From Balaenoptera acutorostrata (lineage: Eukaryota > Chordata > Mammalia > Artiodactyla > Balaenopteridae), in assembly GCF_949987535.1 (NCBI RefSeq), contig NC_080081.1, positions 37,922,428 to 37,986,427 of the forward strand: a stretch of DNA of 64,000 nt. The letters are read 5' to 3'. A model generated the notes under the pieces. That model saw nothing but the letters and a program-made list of their open reading frames with translations, was not told where the DNA came from and did not search any database. A program made the position numbers and the translations under genes. Of this stretch, positions 34,144-45,470 are shown one piece after another; position 1 is the stretch's first letter, and each line of letters opens with the position of its first letter.

Positions 34144-36224
34144 AGCAAAATTATCCTTCAACAATAAAAAGGATACAAAATATTCAGAGATAAAAGTGAA
34201 CTAAAACAATTGGCCACCATTTGTCAACAACAGAAAGGTTAAAAGAAGTTCTTGAAGAATAGCTAAACAAATTCTTCAGGTAGAAAGGAAGCTATGAGAA
34301 AATCTTGAATCATCAGGAAGAAATATATTTTTTTAAAATAAATGTTGATAATTGAGGTAGCAATTATAACATCATATATTAGACAAAATAATATTGAACA
34401 ACTTGGAAAATTAAAGGAACTTAAATTGAATCCAAGTTCCCACACTTCACACAACATGATAAAACACTGATACCAGTAGACTGTAATAAACCACATATGT
34501 GTATTGTAATACATAGATGAACCACTAAAAAAACTGTACAAAAATACACTTAAAAACACTATAAATATATCAAATGGAATTCTAAAAAATCTTCAAATAA
34601 ACCATAAAAAGACATGAAAAGAGAAATGAAGGAAACAAAACGAAAATAATTAACAAAATGGTAGGCAGAAACCCAAATAAACAATTATACTAAACATAAA
34701 TGGACCAAATAGCAATTAAAAGGCAGAGATGGACAGAATGGGTTAAAAAATAAACAAACAAAAACCCACATCATCTTGTTGCTTACAAGATCATTTCAAA
34801 TTTAACAACGTATGTAGGTTTAACATAAAAGAATGAAAATGATATACCATGAAAACATTAATTGCAAGAGAAAACACAAATGACTATATTAATATCAGGT
34901 AAAGTAGACTTCAGGGCAAAGAAAATTACTACAAGCAAAAAGGGACATTACATTATCAATCCACCAGGAACACATAATAATCTGACATGGGTAAGCAGTA
35001 AACAACAGATCCTCAAAATATATAAAGCAAAAAACTGAAAGAGTTGATAAAAAATTGACAGATGCACAATTATATTTGTAGACTTCCATACCCTACTCTC
35101 TGCAACTGAGATTACTATGAGACAGAAAATCAGCATGAATATAGAGATCTGAAAAACATAGTCAACCTACAGGATTTAATTGACATATATAGAACACTCT
35201 ATCCAGCAGGAAGACACATTTTAAAAAAATAAAACCTTTGTAAAACTACTTCATATCCTGAGAAATAATATAAACCTCAGTAAATTTAAAAGAAACAATA
35301 TTATGTGGAGTATATATTTTTTGTTCCTAATGGAATCAAACTAGAAATAAATAACAGAAACACATAAGTAACATCCCTAAGTATTTGGCAATTTAAAACC
35401 ACACTGCTAAATAATCCATAAATCAGAGATGAAATTTGAAAGGAAACAAAACATTCATAGAATTGAATGAAAATGAAAATGTAGCATGTCAAAAATATAT
35501 GTGGCCCAACTTAAAGCAACACTGAGAAGGATATTTATAGCATTAAGTTCTTATGTTTGATAAGAGGAATGTTCTCAAATTAATAATTTAACTTCCAAAT
35601 TCAACAGACAAAAAAAAAAAAAAAAAGAACAAACACAAAGGAAAGCAAGTAGAAGGGAATAAAAGTAGGATAAATCTTTAAATAATCAATAGAATTGTAA
35701 ACAGGAAAACAAGGGGAAAATCAGTGAAAGAGGATACTGGTTTTAAAAAGTCTGTCTCAAAAGTTTACGTACCTTATGGTTTTATTTATGTAACATTTTA
35801 ATGTTATAAAATTATAAAGATACAGAACAGATCAATTGTTGGCAGGCATTAGGGAAGGGGGAGGAAGGCAGGTGGGCCTGCCCATAAAAAGGCAGCATAA
35901 GGGATCCCTGTGATGATACTGTCTGTATTTTCACTATAGTGGTGGTTTCATGAATGTGCACAAGTGAAAAAAGAAATTGTGGAAGTAAATACACACTCAT
36001 ACAAACAACTGATTTGAGATAAAATGTGCAAAATGTGAATAAGATTGATGGACACTATCAATATTAATTTCTTGAACTACAGTTATACAAGTTGTTATTA
36101 TTGGAAGAAACTGGCTGGAGGTTACATAAGATGTCTTCTATATTTTACAACTTTATGTGAATCTATAATACAATACCTCAAAACAAAAAGTTTTTAAAAG
36201 CATGATAAACAAAGTTAAAACACA

Positions 36225-36470
36225 AGTGAAAATGAGTAAAACAACAAAGTGAGAATGATATTTTAACTAAAATGAGCAAACAATATTGGCACATAGTTTA
36301 CAGATTTAAAAATAATAGTAATAAAATCCTACATACCCATAAAAAATCAATAGTGGAAATGGCAAAATATATGATTAGACAATTCATGTAAGAGGAAATG
36401 ATAATGGATAATAAATATATAAAACAATTATCCACACACTCATAAAATAATCACCAATTTCAACTCCTTT
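36225..36470 (+). mobile_element. Possible L1M/HAL1-like ORF2 scrap
   Basis: Diverged similarity to the ORF2 passage 'gaacagacaattcacag...aatacaaatggc...aacacatga' of old L1 elements. A weak call. Confidence 0.3.
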
Positions 36471-36529
36471 CCACTATCCACAGAGGTAAAAAATGAGCCC
36501 TAAATGTTCAGTGAAAGTTCTGTCACTGC

Positions 36530-36600
36530 TGTACACACAGTGCCTAGAATAATATCTGGCAAATGATATAGACTACATAGATATTCATTAAATGAAGTAA
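36530..36600 (+). mobile_element. MIR 3' fragment
   Basis: 'cacagtgcctagaataatat' and 'atagatattcattaaatgaa' correspond to the end of MIR ('cagtgcctggcacatagtag...caataaatg'). Confidence 0.5.
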
Positions 36601-36639
36601 TCTATCTAAGTGGTAATCAGGAGAATGTATGTTATGATA

Positions 36640-37030
36640 AGAACATATTTATATGAATTAAGCTGGCATAGGATGGCAAAAGTTTGTTTGACAATATCCT
36701 ATATTAGTGAGAATGTCATGAAAAGTGTCCGCATTGCAAGAAAGTACACGTATTAAAACAATTACACTAAGATCAAATCTTTATTACAACTGGAAATATT
36801 CATCCAATATAGTTACTTAGGCAGTTCTAATTTCTGATATTGAGTCTAAATAAAAACTAGCACAGGTATACAAAGGGACAAGCAAGAGGAATTTTTATAT
36901 ACTTCTGTTTGTAGAGAAATGTAATAAGAAATTACTTGAACAGCCATCAAAGGGGAAACGTTAAATACATACCTATGATGGAATACTATATTGCAGTTAA
37001 ATTAATAACCAGAAATTACATGCAGCAATA
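36640..37030 (+). mobile_element. Old L1M/HAL1-like ORF2 3' remnant, sense
   Basis: 'gtttgacaatatcctatatt', 'acagccatcaaaggggaaac' and 'cctatgatggaatactatat' fit the end of ORF2 of old L1 families ('ccatcaataggggaatggtt...gatggaatactatgcag'). Confidence 0.45.
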
Positions 37031-37049
37031 TCCATACATTTGTATATTT

Positions 37050-37294
37050 ATTTAATAATTACTTAAATAGTATATAATATTTGTTAGACATTCTTCTAAG
37101 CACTTTACAAATATTAACGTATTTAATACTGATAACCTTATGAGATAGGTACACTTCTATCCTCACTTATAGATGAGAAAACTTCATCAGGAAGAGTTTA
37201 TGAAACATGGCTAGGGTCACAGAATTATTAAAAGTTGGAGCTGAAATCCAGACCCAAGCAGTTTGGATCTTAATTGCTCTCAACCATTGTGCTA
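37050..37294 (-). mobile_element. MIR SINE, antisense
   Basis: 'cattcttctaagcactttac', 'tatagatgagaaaacttcat', 'ctagggtcacagaattatta', 'ggagctgaaatccagaccca' and 'ctctcaaccattgtgctatg' follow the reverse complement of MIR almost end to end. Confidence 0.85.
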
Positions 37295-37797
37295 TGTTTG
37301 TAATAGAGAAGAACAAACCTGACTCCATATTGGCTCTATTCCTTTAGCTCTAACCCTTGTGCTGTGTTTAGTCATGCTGGGGCACCTTTGTAAAAGAATG
37401 TTGCTGGTAGCCTAAAATACATATGATAACATTCTCAAGGCTCTGTCTCCCAGGCTTGACCTTTAAAGGTATAATAAAAAATTGTGGAACAGAAAATAAC
37501 AATTGTCTTGTTGGAGTTTTATAAGGAACATTGTAACCAGACTTATGTGGACAGTTGCAAGAACAAAGGATTCTGTTACCAAGAAGTTTGTAACAACCAG
37601 CCACACTCCCTCTCCTTTTAATATAAAAGAAGCCTGAATTCTAACTCAGGTAGGACTGTTCTTTGGGACACTAGTCCTCCATCTTCTCGGTCTGCTGGCT
37701 TTCTGAATAAAGTCACATTTCCTTGCCCCAAGGACTTATCTCTGGATTTATTGGCCTGTCATGCAGTAAGAAGTATGTGCTTGGACTCAGTGACATC

Positions 37798-37798
<1 letters not shown>
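37295..37798 (+). mobile_element. Solo LTR of a class I (gammaretrovirus-like) endogenous retrovirus
   Basis: The block shows the order U3, TATA, poly(A) signal, U5: TATA-like 'aatataaaag' at 37620-37629, 'ggactgttctttgggacact' at the R start, and AATAAA at 37706-37711. A U5-like 'tctggatttattggcctgtc' leads to an end near 'gactcagtgaca'. No coding sequence or partner LTR is nearby. The 5' edge abuts a MIR and the 3' edge a (CA)n run. The subfamily and target-site duplication are not resolved. Confidence 0.65.
37620..37629 (+). promoter_or_regulatory. TATA-like box of the solo LTR
   Basis: aatataaaag lies about 80 bases upstream of AATAAA, the compact spacing typical of gammaretroviral LTRs. 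Confidence 0.5.

Positions 37799-37830
<32 letters not shown>
37799..37830. repeat. (CA)n microsatellite
   Basis: Thirty-two bases of pure CA dinucleotide, directly after the LTR end. Confidence 0.95.
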
Positions 37831-37832
<2 letters not shown>

Positions 37833-38655
37833 TTGTATAACATTAATAAATGGAAGAATGTTACTCATAGAATCTCAATTATAAATATTTTAAAGTGTTA
37901 TATAAAAATATTGTATAGAGAGACACATAACACATACTTATATTCCTACATGTTGGTAATTTTTTTTTTCATGGTGGCTGATAAGAAACCAGACACATTC
38001 GTAGTTATCTCCGAGAAACTAAAGAGGGAGCTGAGATTTGGTGATAAAGTTAATCATAGCAAAAGTAAAAGTTAAGGAGGTTAATCACTGACGCTGTTTT
38101 ATTTTAACTTAAAGAAAACAGGCCTATAAAATTTCAGCTAATGATCTTGCTTACTACCTAACTGGGGACAAGAAGAAGGAGTCGATTGAATTCTACAGAC
38201 CTCTTCTGTGATTTCTACGCACCTAAGCAGAATCTGTACCCACACACTCTATTTTCCATCCTCTTACTCTGGGTGAAATGTCCATACTCTTAACTAGAGC
38301 TAGTCCCACCAGGTATTCACTAAACTATAACCCTTTCATCTGTAAAAGATCAATAAGCCAGAATTTTTTTTTACCTTTACTCCTTTATCATCATGTTAAA
38401 AGCTCTGGGGGGTGGGGTGGAGGGGTTGAATTAGCTTATGTACTTGGCATTATCTCTTCTATCATATACAAAGTTTAAAAAAAAGTTTTCATAATTTTAT
38501 TTTTTGACCAGCTGCTACCATGCATATTTGTTCCATTTTTTAATGAAAATATCTCTTGAAAGAATTGTCTTTATACTTCTATTTTCAAGCCTTTCAGATG
38601 AAAATATAAATGGCCACTACTTTGAGGAAAGATTGACTTACCTAATAAAGTTGAA
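37831..38655. other. Intergenic stretch, nothing recognised
   Basis: No supported gene or repeat. A short G-rich patch lies at 38405-38425. Confidence 0.45.
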
Positions 38656-39275
38656 AATTCAAATACAGCAATTTACTTCTAGGTGTATATCTTATAGCAT
38701 ACCTTACATATGTTCACCCATAAACATGTAAAAGCAGACATGTAAAGCATGAATTGTTTGCAAGAGAAACAAACAAAAAAAAGGTACAACTCAAATTTCT
38801 ACCAGTGTTCCCTGATAATCAATGGATCAATAAATTGTAGTACAGTCATAATGCAATATAATCATAATGTACATTATAACAGTAAAAATCAATTATAGTT
38901 ACATGCAGTTATATAATTGAATTTTAGTAATGCAATATGTAAAAAAACAAAAGGTATTGAAAAATATGTGTAGTACATTCCAATCTCAAAATTCTAAACT
39001 ATGTAAAAGTACACATATTTAGGGATTCCAACTCGGGTTATAAAATTGTCAAAAGCAACAAGGGAATTTTACAAACAAAATTCTGGATAGAAAATACGTT
39101 TGAAGGTAGAAGATTTTAATAGTATTTAAAGGGACACATAGAGACCTCAAAAACAATGGAAATGTTCTTTTGCTTGAGGTGGATTTTGAGTACTGTGTAC
39201 TCTCTGTGTTCTCATTCTTTATTCCTTATGTACATTTTATGATTATTCTTTTAATTTTTAAAAGGTACAGAAATA
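38656..39275 (+). mobile_element. Old L1M/HAL1-like ORF2 3' end and 3' UTR, sense
   Basis: 'gcaatttacttctaggtgta', 'tgataatcaatggatcaata' and 'agttacatgcagttatataa' recall the ORF2 end of old L1 families. The 3' UTR near 39120-39270 ends 'ttatgattattcttttaatt'. Highly diverged. Confidence 0.5.
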
Positions 39276-39689
39276 CATGGATCAGGAACATAGTAAATTA
39301 ACATTTTTCTAGGCTAAATAAACATCTGAGTTCTCAAATCACCAATACCTGGCAAAATTAATCATGAGATCAATGTCAGAATAAATTTCAGTGTTTAATT
39401 GTTTCAAGAATATATAAGAGATTCACTGGGATGAGGAAGTTTTTATAAGAATAAAATTATGGGAAGAAATTATAGTGAGTAATGCACACATATCTATAAA
39501 AATGTTTTGTTACTATATTTATCAAACAAAATAATTATAAGGCAACACTATCTGGTAGAATATGATAGGGAAACTGTTATAGAGAATTTTTTTAATCAAG
39601 GAGATAAAAAGAAAAAAAAAAACTACCCATAAAGTTGGACAAAGAGTGTGAGTAAACAGAAAGTAAATATCTTTGTAGTGAAGTGTTTG
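39276..39689. other. AT-rich stretch, nothing recognised
   Basis: No supported feature. Confidence 0.45.
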
Positions 39690-39830
39690 GACTAGATGGG
39701 ATCAGACACAGACAAGTAAAGACCTCAAGGTCATGCAGCTACTAAGTACTATAAGGAACCAAATCCAGCCTGCTTGAGTCTAAAGTCCATGTTATAAATA
39801 TCAACACTACAGAATTTTATCAGACCCAAA
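39690..39830 (-). mobile_element. MIR-family fragment, antisense
   Basis: 'caaggtcatgcagctactaa' and 'ccagcctgcttgagtctaaa' match the reverse complement of the MIR core ('aaggtcacacagctagtaag...gactctaaagtcc'). Confidence 0.65.
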
Positions 39831-40213
39831 AAGAAAATCCATATATTTACCCAAGTAATTCTAGAATATTTTTTAATATTTAATATTTTAATGAAAAAGC
39901 AATCTTGTGTTTTAAGAAGACTAAAAATTTGAAGATGTCTATTAAATAATACTTTACTTTTTCCGTGATATTTATGAACTTGCTTAAAGATACTGAGAAG
40001 TCTAAAGATAAAGTTGTGCCTAATGATTAAAGTGTCCTTTTTATTACCTGTATATTCAACTATTTCCTTCCTATTGGATCCTTTTCATTGGTTAGTAAAC
40101 ATGTTCATGTTTCTCCATTAAAAAAAAAAAAATGCAATCTCTGTTACCATATCCCAATTCATCTAAATTTCATTTAAATTAATTTCATTCTTTCCTCCCT
40201 TTACAATCACACA
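39831..40213. other. AT-rich stretch, nothing recognised
   Basis: No supported feature. A 12-base A-run lies at about 40120-40131. Confidence 0.45.
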
Positions 40214-40216
40214 TTT

Positions 40217-40346
40217 TTAAATTTAAGATGTTTTGGCCGTGTGCCACATGGCATGTGGGATCTAAGTTCCATGTAGAGGGATCAAATCCATGCTGCCTGC
40301 AGTGGAAGCTCAGAGTTCTAACGACTGGACTGCCAGGGAAGTCCCT
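40217..40346 (-). mobile_element. Short CHR-family SINE, antisense
   Basis: The right edge 'ggactgccagggaagtccct' is the reverse complement of the SINE head. The B-box region is 'gggatcaaatccatgctgcc' and the left edge is 'gatgttttggccgtgtgcca'. About 130 bases long. 'tttaaattta' on both sides (about 40217 and 40356) may be the target-site duplication, landing in the A-rich end of an L1M. Confidence 0.75.
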
Positions 40347-40890
40347 AAAAAGTATTTAAATTTATTTTTATTGAGGTAACATTGGTTTACAACCTTGTGT
40401 ATGTTTCATCTGTACAACATTATAGTTCTACTTCTGTATATAAAACAGCATGCTTACCACCAAAAATTTAGTTTCCATCTGTCACCATGTAGTTGATCCC
40501 CTTCACCTTTTTCCCCACCCCCTTCCCCTCTGGTAACCACTACTTTGTTCTCAATATCTTTGTGTTTGGTTTTGTTTGGTTTAGTTTGTTCATTTATTTT
40601 TGTTTTTTTGGTTTGCTTTTTATTAGTGTGTGTTCATTGTAGCATTTACAATAGCCAAGATATGGAAACAATCCAAGTGCCCACCAACAAATAAACAGAT
40701 AAAGAAGATGTGGTGTATGTATATACAATGGAATATTACTCATCCAGAAAAAAAGATGAAGTCTTGCCATTTGCAACAACATTGATGGACCTTTAGCGTA
40801 TTATGTTAAATTAAAGTCAGATGGAGAAAGACAAATACAGTATGATTTTACTTATATGTGGAATGTAAAGATACAGTCAAACTTATTAAG
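40347..40890 (-). mobile_element. L1M 3' end with inverted ORF2 segment (twin-priming structure)
   Basis: 40360-40620 is antisense L1M 3' UTR ('attgaggtaacattggttta', 'cccttcccctctggtaacca'). From about 40630 to 40890 the orientation flips to sense ORF2 C-terminus ('gtagcatttacaatagccaa', 'tacaatggaatattactcat', 'acttatatgtggaatgtaaa'). The two parts are neighbours in an intact L1, joined here head to head, as in inversions produced by twin priming. Confidence 0.7.
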
Positions 40891-41029
40891 GGAGTTTTCT
40901 ATACTGGCTATCTCCATCTCCTCATTTCCACTAACTTCTCAAATAAATCTATCCAATGACTACCAACAACTTTCCCCCAAATGAGCACTCACTAATGTAA
41001 CAATAAAGTTCAAATTCTAATGCATAACA

Positions 41030-41110
41030 GAGCCATCTTACTTGACCTCTCAGCAGAATGAACACAATGGTAATCTTTCCCTCCTTGACACTGTCACATT
41101 CTCTCAATTC
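41030..41110 (+). mobile_element. L2 fragment, sense
   Basis: 'catcttacttgacctctcag' followed by 'cagaatgaacacaatggtaa' matches the L2 RT-region passage 'cttacttgacctctcagcagcatttgacac'. Only about 80 bases. Confidence 0.6.
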
Positions 41111-41111
41111 A

Positions 41112-41270
41112 GGGACAAAATAGTATGTCTTCCCTTGGCATCAAAATCTGCAGGTGCTCAAGTCCCTTACATAAAATGACATAGTACTCTCAATACTCTG
41201 TATCTGTGGGTTCTGCTTCCATGAATTGTTGGATGCAGAACCCACAGATATGGAGAGCAGACTCTATTCT
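41112..41270. mobile_element. Tigger-like DNA transposon remnant with facing terminal repeats
   Basis: 'gtatgtcttcccttggcatc', 'aaaatctgcaggtgctcaag' and 'tcccttacataaaatgacat' match the nonautonomous element also present at 45.2 kb. The end holds two facing copies of the terminal motif, forming a perfect 16-bp hairpin at 41201-41250. Confidence 0.65.
41201..41250. repeat. 16-bp perfect inverted repeat (18-nt loop) in the Tigger-like remnant
   Basis: tatctgtgggttctgc (41201-41216) pairs exactly with gcagaacccacagata (41235-41250). Confidence 0.92.
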
Positions 41271-42829
41271 CATTTTCTACCTACTGTTTAAGCAGTGCTT
41301 CTATTTCCCATTTATTGAACAGATTAATTTTAATGGTATTTAAAAGTTGGAATCATCCAAGGCTTTTCCCTTCTCACTCTGAACCTTACAGCATTCTGTT
41401 TATTGACTATAATTTTGTGATTATTGAAAAAATGTACATTGTTACTCTGAGCTTCTCCTTTTGAGTCCAAATTCCCATATCCACTTTTCTAGTTATGTCC
41501 TCTGTTATGGTTTTCAAAGGGTAAGAAAAAGAATATCCCTTTTGTAGCCATTGAGTTGTGAATAAATTAATAAATAGATAAAAATCCAGGTAAATGGAAA
41601 TTTAAATGTCATCTTTATTTCTGACCATGCCAGGTTGTAGGAACAAGATTAGATATATAGGCAAATGATCTTGAGTTTTGCAAATGGATCCTCCTCTTTA
41701 ACAAGTATCTTTGAAATCTGGATCATAAGCTACTCAAAATTTAGACAAGTCTCTCTTTCTCTCCTGTGAAAGAGTAAATTAGGAAGTTTATACATCCAAG
41801 AGTGCTATTTTATTGTGATTACCTTACATGGAAGCATGATAAATGAAAAAAAGCATTTACTATTTCCTATCTGTCTCTTTGTTATTGTTGTTATTGTCAC
41901 TTTGTTTACCATTTGGACCTAGGTCCTAGGTTATTCCTCCCAAACATATGACTAATAATAACAGGTTCTTCTTGATGTCCTGAGCATCCTTTATTCCTGG
42001 AGACAGAGTACTCTTGGCCCAGGCATTTTTATTACCTTCATACATTTTTCAGTTTATAAAATGAACCTATCCAGAGCCAAATGAGACCCGATATATGGAA
42101 ATGCCTCTAGAGAAGTTAATCCTTCCAGTTCAATTGCCTTGAATGCAATTACTGAAATTGTTGCATGAATTTTTATGCTGTCTACCCAAGTCTGGCAATA
42201 ATAACTGAAATCAAACCTTATGCATTAGGGCTCTGTGATACACATGGAACTTAACTCACTTTTCACTGCAAAATCTATCTTGGCCTGCAGATTCTGCTGA
42301 AAACAAAGTAAACTGTCAGTGATCTGTTTACCAATTTTCATTTAGAACTGATTCTGGCTGTAGCCTTTTTAAAATACTAGGCCAAAATGCATATTATCAG
42401 CTTAATATTGAAATGCAGCAGCTTTTACACTATTGTCTCATTATATTTTGAGTTTAACAAAGTTCTCTCCTGCTTAAAATCAAATCGGTTTTTATTTGTG
42501 GGAAAAGGGTAAGAGAGTGGACTGCTTACCAGAAGCTGAAGCAAAGAACAAAAGTCAAGATACCACATATTCCGTAATAATTAGGTCCCGAACCAAATGA
42601 AGATTACATAAGAAATGTCAAATTTTATGTGTTAATTTGCAATGTGTCAGACATTTTCTTATATTTCCTTTCTTCCTCTTTCTCTTAACTTGCTTATTGA
42701 TGTGGTCATGTGCATAAAGTGCATAAAATGAACTGAGTGATAAAAAATCAAAGAAAGTTACCACAGTGTAAACAGGGAAATCTATAGCATTTTTACACAA
42801 ATGAAAGAAGGTTAACTTGTGTCCCATCC
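41271..42829. other. Intergenic stretch, nothing firmly recognised
   Basis: Weak L2-like phrasing occurs near 41350-41400 ('ggaatcatccaaggcttttc'). Otherwise no gene or repeat. Confidence 0.4.
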
Positions 42830-43225
42830 CATCATCTGCCCTTCTCAATGTAAACCACTCTTCTATCACCTTGATTAGTTTTGCCTCTTCTAAAATTTTA
42901 TGTAAATAAAATCATAGTGTATGTACTCTTTTGAAGTTGGCTTCTTTTGCTCAAAGTTAGGTCTATAAGTATTTTTTCACGCTATTGTATGTATCAGTAG
43001 TTTGCTTTTCTGTGTGGTATTTCATTGAGCAAATAAAATGAAATATGTTTATTAATTGTCTTTTTGATGGATAATTGTGTTGTAGTGGTTTGGGGAAATT
43101 ACAGATAGAATTCGTATGTACATTCTTATGCATAACTTTTTTTGGCCACATATACTCATTTATTTTGGGTAGTTACCTCTAAGCAACATTGTTGAATCAT
43201 AAGCTAATATTAAACCACCTTTGCA
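42830..43225 (-). mobile_element. Old L1M ORF2 C-terminal remnant, antisense
   Basis: 'gattagttttgcctcttcta', 'gaatcatagtgtatgtact'-like text, 'tgtatgtatcagtagtttgc' and 'ttttgggtagttacctctaa' follow the antisense 3' part of ORF2 of an L1M. Confidence 0.6.
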
Positions 43226-43325
43226 TTTGCTGCATCTAGATAGTGGATATATGAGCATTCTTCGTACACTTCTTTCAACCTTTCTATATGTTTGAAATAT
43301 TTCAAAATTTAAAAAAAAAGGAAAA
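43226..43325 (+). mobile_element. L1M 3' terminus scrap, sense
   Basis: 'tatgagcattcttcgtacac' and 'tatatgtttgaaatatttca' followed by an A-run resemble a known L1M 3' end. The orientation is opposite to the preceding remnant. Confidence 0.45.
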
Positions 43326-44195
43326 TCTAGCATGGAGGACATGGGCAAGTAGTAGTGTTACTGATTCTTGATCAGTGTACAAGACACATTTAAATACTCA
43401 GACATGACTATGTAAGGAAAACCATGTGCTGCACCACAGAGAGGCTGGCCCTTGTCAGCAGGCTGGGAAAGTAGATCAGAATTCAACACTTCTGCAGGCA
43501 GATATATGCAAAAGAGGATATGTAATGTTTGTAATCTATACTTTTTCTTTTTCACAAACACATAAATCAGTTAAATCATACCTCTTCTCTTAGAAGTGAA
43601 TGAAGGGATGAACAGAATCCTGAAGTGATATATTTTCGGTTGTTTCATATGAAAGCTTGATGAAAGAGAGTTCATGTTTTCCCACAATAAGGTCATATCA
43701 CATGTTTCAAAAGCATCTTAAGGACTCTAAAATAAACATAAAATCTCTTTAATCTTGATCTTCCACTCTACTGGTGAGGTCACATGTCGAGGGATCATCC
43801 TTGAAGCACTTACTAATTTGAATCCATATCTAATCACTAAATGTTGTTAATTTCACCTGCCAAATCATGTTTTATCAACGCTATTTTGTAATAGATCCCA
43901 TGAGGCTTTGTAATGAGAAGTTAAGGCTATATAAAAATATAAAACACAATTTTAACAACATAGAGATGCCTGAATTTTGAACACTGAAGTCCTTCTCATG
44001 AATGTTGAAAGGATAGTATTAAATTCCCTTTTCTAGTAGGCTTGAGTCTGAAGGAGCCAAATGGCAACATTCTTAAATAAAACTCCTTATGTCTGGCCCT
44101 TTTTCAGTTTATCAGCAAATAGCAATGGCTTTTATGATGAACATTTTTCATCTTTTACTTTTCTTCACTTATACAACTTATATTTATACCTCTGA
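43326..44195. other. Intergenic stretch, nothing recognised
   Basis: No supported gene or repeat family. Confidence 0.45.
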
Positions 44196-44510
44196 ACAAG
44201 CTATCATCAGTCTCCTGGACCACAAAAATAGCCTCCTAACTAGTCTACACTAGTCTGCTCTGCCTCGCTGTCTGGTGCTCATTTTCTTTACTGTATGAAA
44301 GATCTCTTGAAATACAAGTCAGAGTACTTTACTCTCCCAGCTTAAAGCCATCAGGGCTTCTCATTCCTCTTAATATAGAGGCAAAATGAATTAAAGTTGA
44401 CTAAAGTTTTTAGCTCTTAACATATTCTGTCACTGGTCTTATTTTCAGCATACCCAGGACTGTGCACAAATTCTATCTCTGCTCAGTCCCTTATCCTTAC
44501 CAGACTCACT
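44196..44510 (+). mobile_element. L2 3' portion, sense
   Basis: 'aatagcctcctaactagtct', 'aaagccatcagggcttctca' and 'gcaaaatgaattaaagttga' track the L2 ORF2 3' region ('ctattgcaatagcctcctaactggtctccctg'). Confidence 0.65.
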
Positions 44511-44514
44511 CCCG

Positions 44515-44606
44515 AGAGAGAGGGAGAGGAAGTGACATAGGAGGAGGGGGAGGAGGTGGAAGAGGAAGAGAAAGGGCAAGGGAAAGGAGAAGAAAAAAAC
44601 AAATGA
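44515..44606. repeat. Homopurine (GA/GGA-rich) tract
   Basis: About 90 bases, nearly all A or G, rich in GAG, GGA and GAA. Low-complexity DNA. Confidence 0.9.
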
Positions 44607-45169
44607 AATCTAGGTGTTGACTATAGTATTTGAGGTATGAAGAAAGGTCTATGTAAGTACAAATGCTAAAAGATACACACATATTTTGAACACTTAAAGG
44701 AAGGTTAATGTCTCTAGCCTGAAACTGAATAGATACCCACTCAAACCCACCTGCTCTGAAATTAAATTTATGTGATGAAATCTAACAGACCAGCAAAAAA
44801 TCATTGATACAATGAATGGTGGATCTCCTTGTTTTAGCTATCCAAGCAGTTATTCTTGTTGGCATCATTATAACTACCCAGTAGATTTTGTAGTAAACTG
44901 ATCATTTAACATTCTGTCCATGTGCTTATATTTACATTCCAAATTAGCTCTTTATCCTTGAATTCTTCTTTAATGGTAAAATTCATTGTTTCACAAACAC
45001 ACACACACAAAATCCCCCATCTACTGCAAAGTTCATAGCAGGTTCTTTGTTAAAAATTCAAAAAATAAGATATTTAATCATGTATCTTCCAAAGAATGTG
45101 CTCAAGAGCTCTTTGAAATATGCAAGAGAAGTAAGACCACTTATCCCAAATGGAACATCACAGTCATTT
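44607..45169. other. Intergenic stretch, nothing recognised
   Basis: A short (CA)n lies at about 44996-45009. Otherwise no supported feature. Confidence 0.45.
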
Positions 45170-45470
45170 TTCAGCATACATGGGGGACTGATTTCAGCAT
45201 TACCTCTTGGACACCAAAATCTGTGGATGCTTAATTCCCTCATATAAAAAGTCTTAGTATTTGCATGTAATTTACACATATCCTCCCATATACTTTAAAT
45301 CATCTCTATATTACTTATAATATTTAATACCATGTAAAAGCTATATAAATAGTTGTAAATTCAAGTTTTGCCTTTTGGAAATTTCTGGAATTTTTAAAAA
45401 TATTTTTGATACTTGGTTGGGTGAATCCACAATGCAGAACCTGCATATACAGAGGGTTGTCTGTATTACT
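45170..45470. mobile_element. Tigger-like nonautonomous DNA transposon remnant
   Basis: 'gacaccaaaatctgtggatg', 'catatcctcccatatacttt', 'aaatcatctctatattactt', 'ggttgggtgaatccacaatg' and 'atacagagggttgtctgtat' match, as I recall it, a pogo/Tigger-family MITE whose ends read 'cagtcggccctcc'. The terminal inverted repeats are decayed. Confidence 0.75.

Larger units (their letters stand above)
32860..36200 (+). mobile_element. Ancient L1M element, sense: 5' UTR, ORF1 start, ORF2 fragments and 3' UTR
   Basis: The 5' part (32.9-33.8 kb) holds degenerate repeated units. A 26-base A-run and an ORF1-start-like passage follow ('gattttaaagcagttattat', 33.95 kb). Sense ORF2 remnants lie at 34.4-35.5 kb ('gtagacttccataccctact', 'agaacactctatccagcagg', 'actagaaataaataacagaa'). 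The 3' UTR lies at 35.8-36.2 kb ('aagggatccctgtgatgata', 'ggtggtttcatgaatgtgca'), ending 'cctcaaaacaaaaagttttt'. The RT core is missing. An MLT1 LTR piece interrupts it at 34028-34143. Confidence 0.65.
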
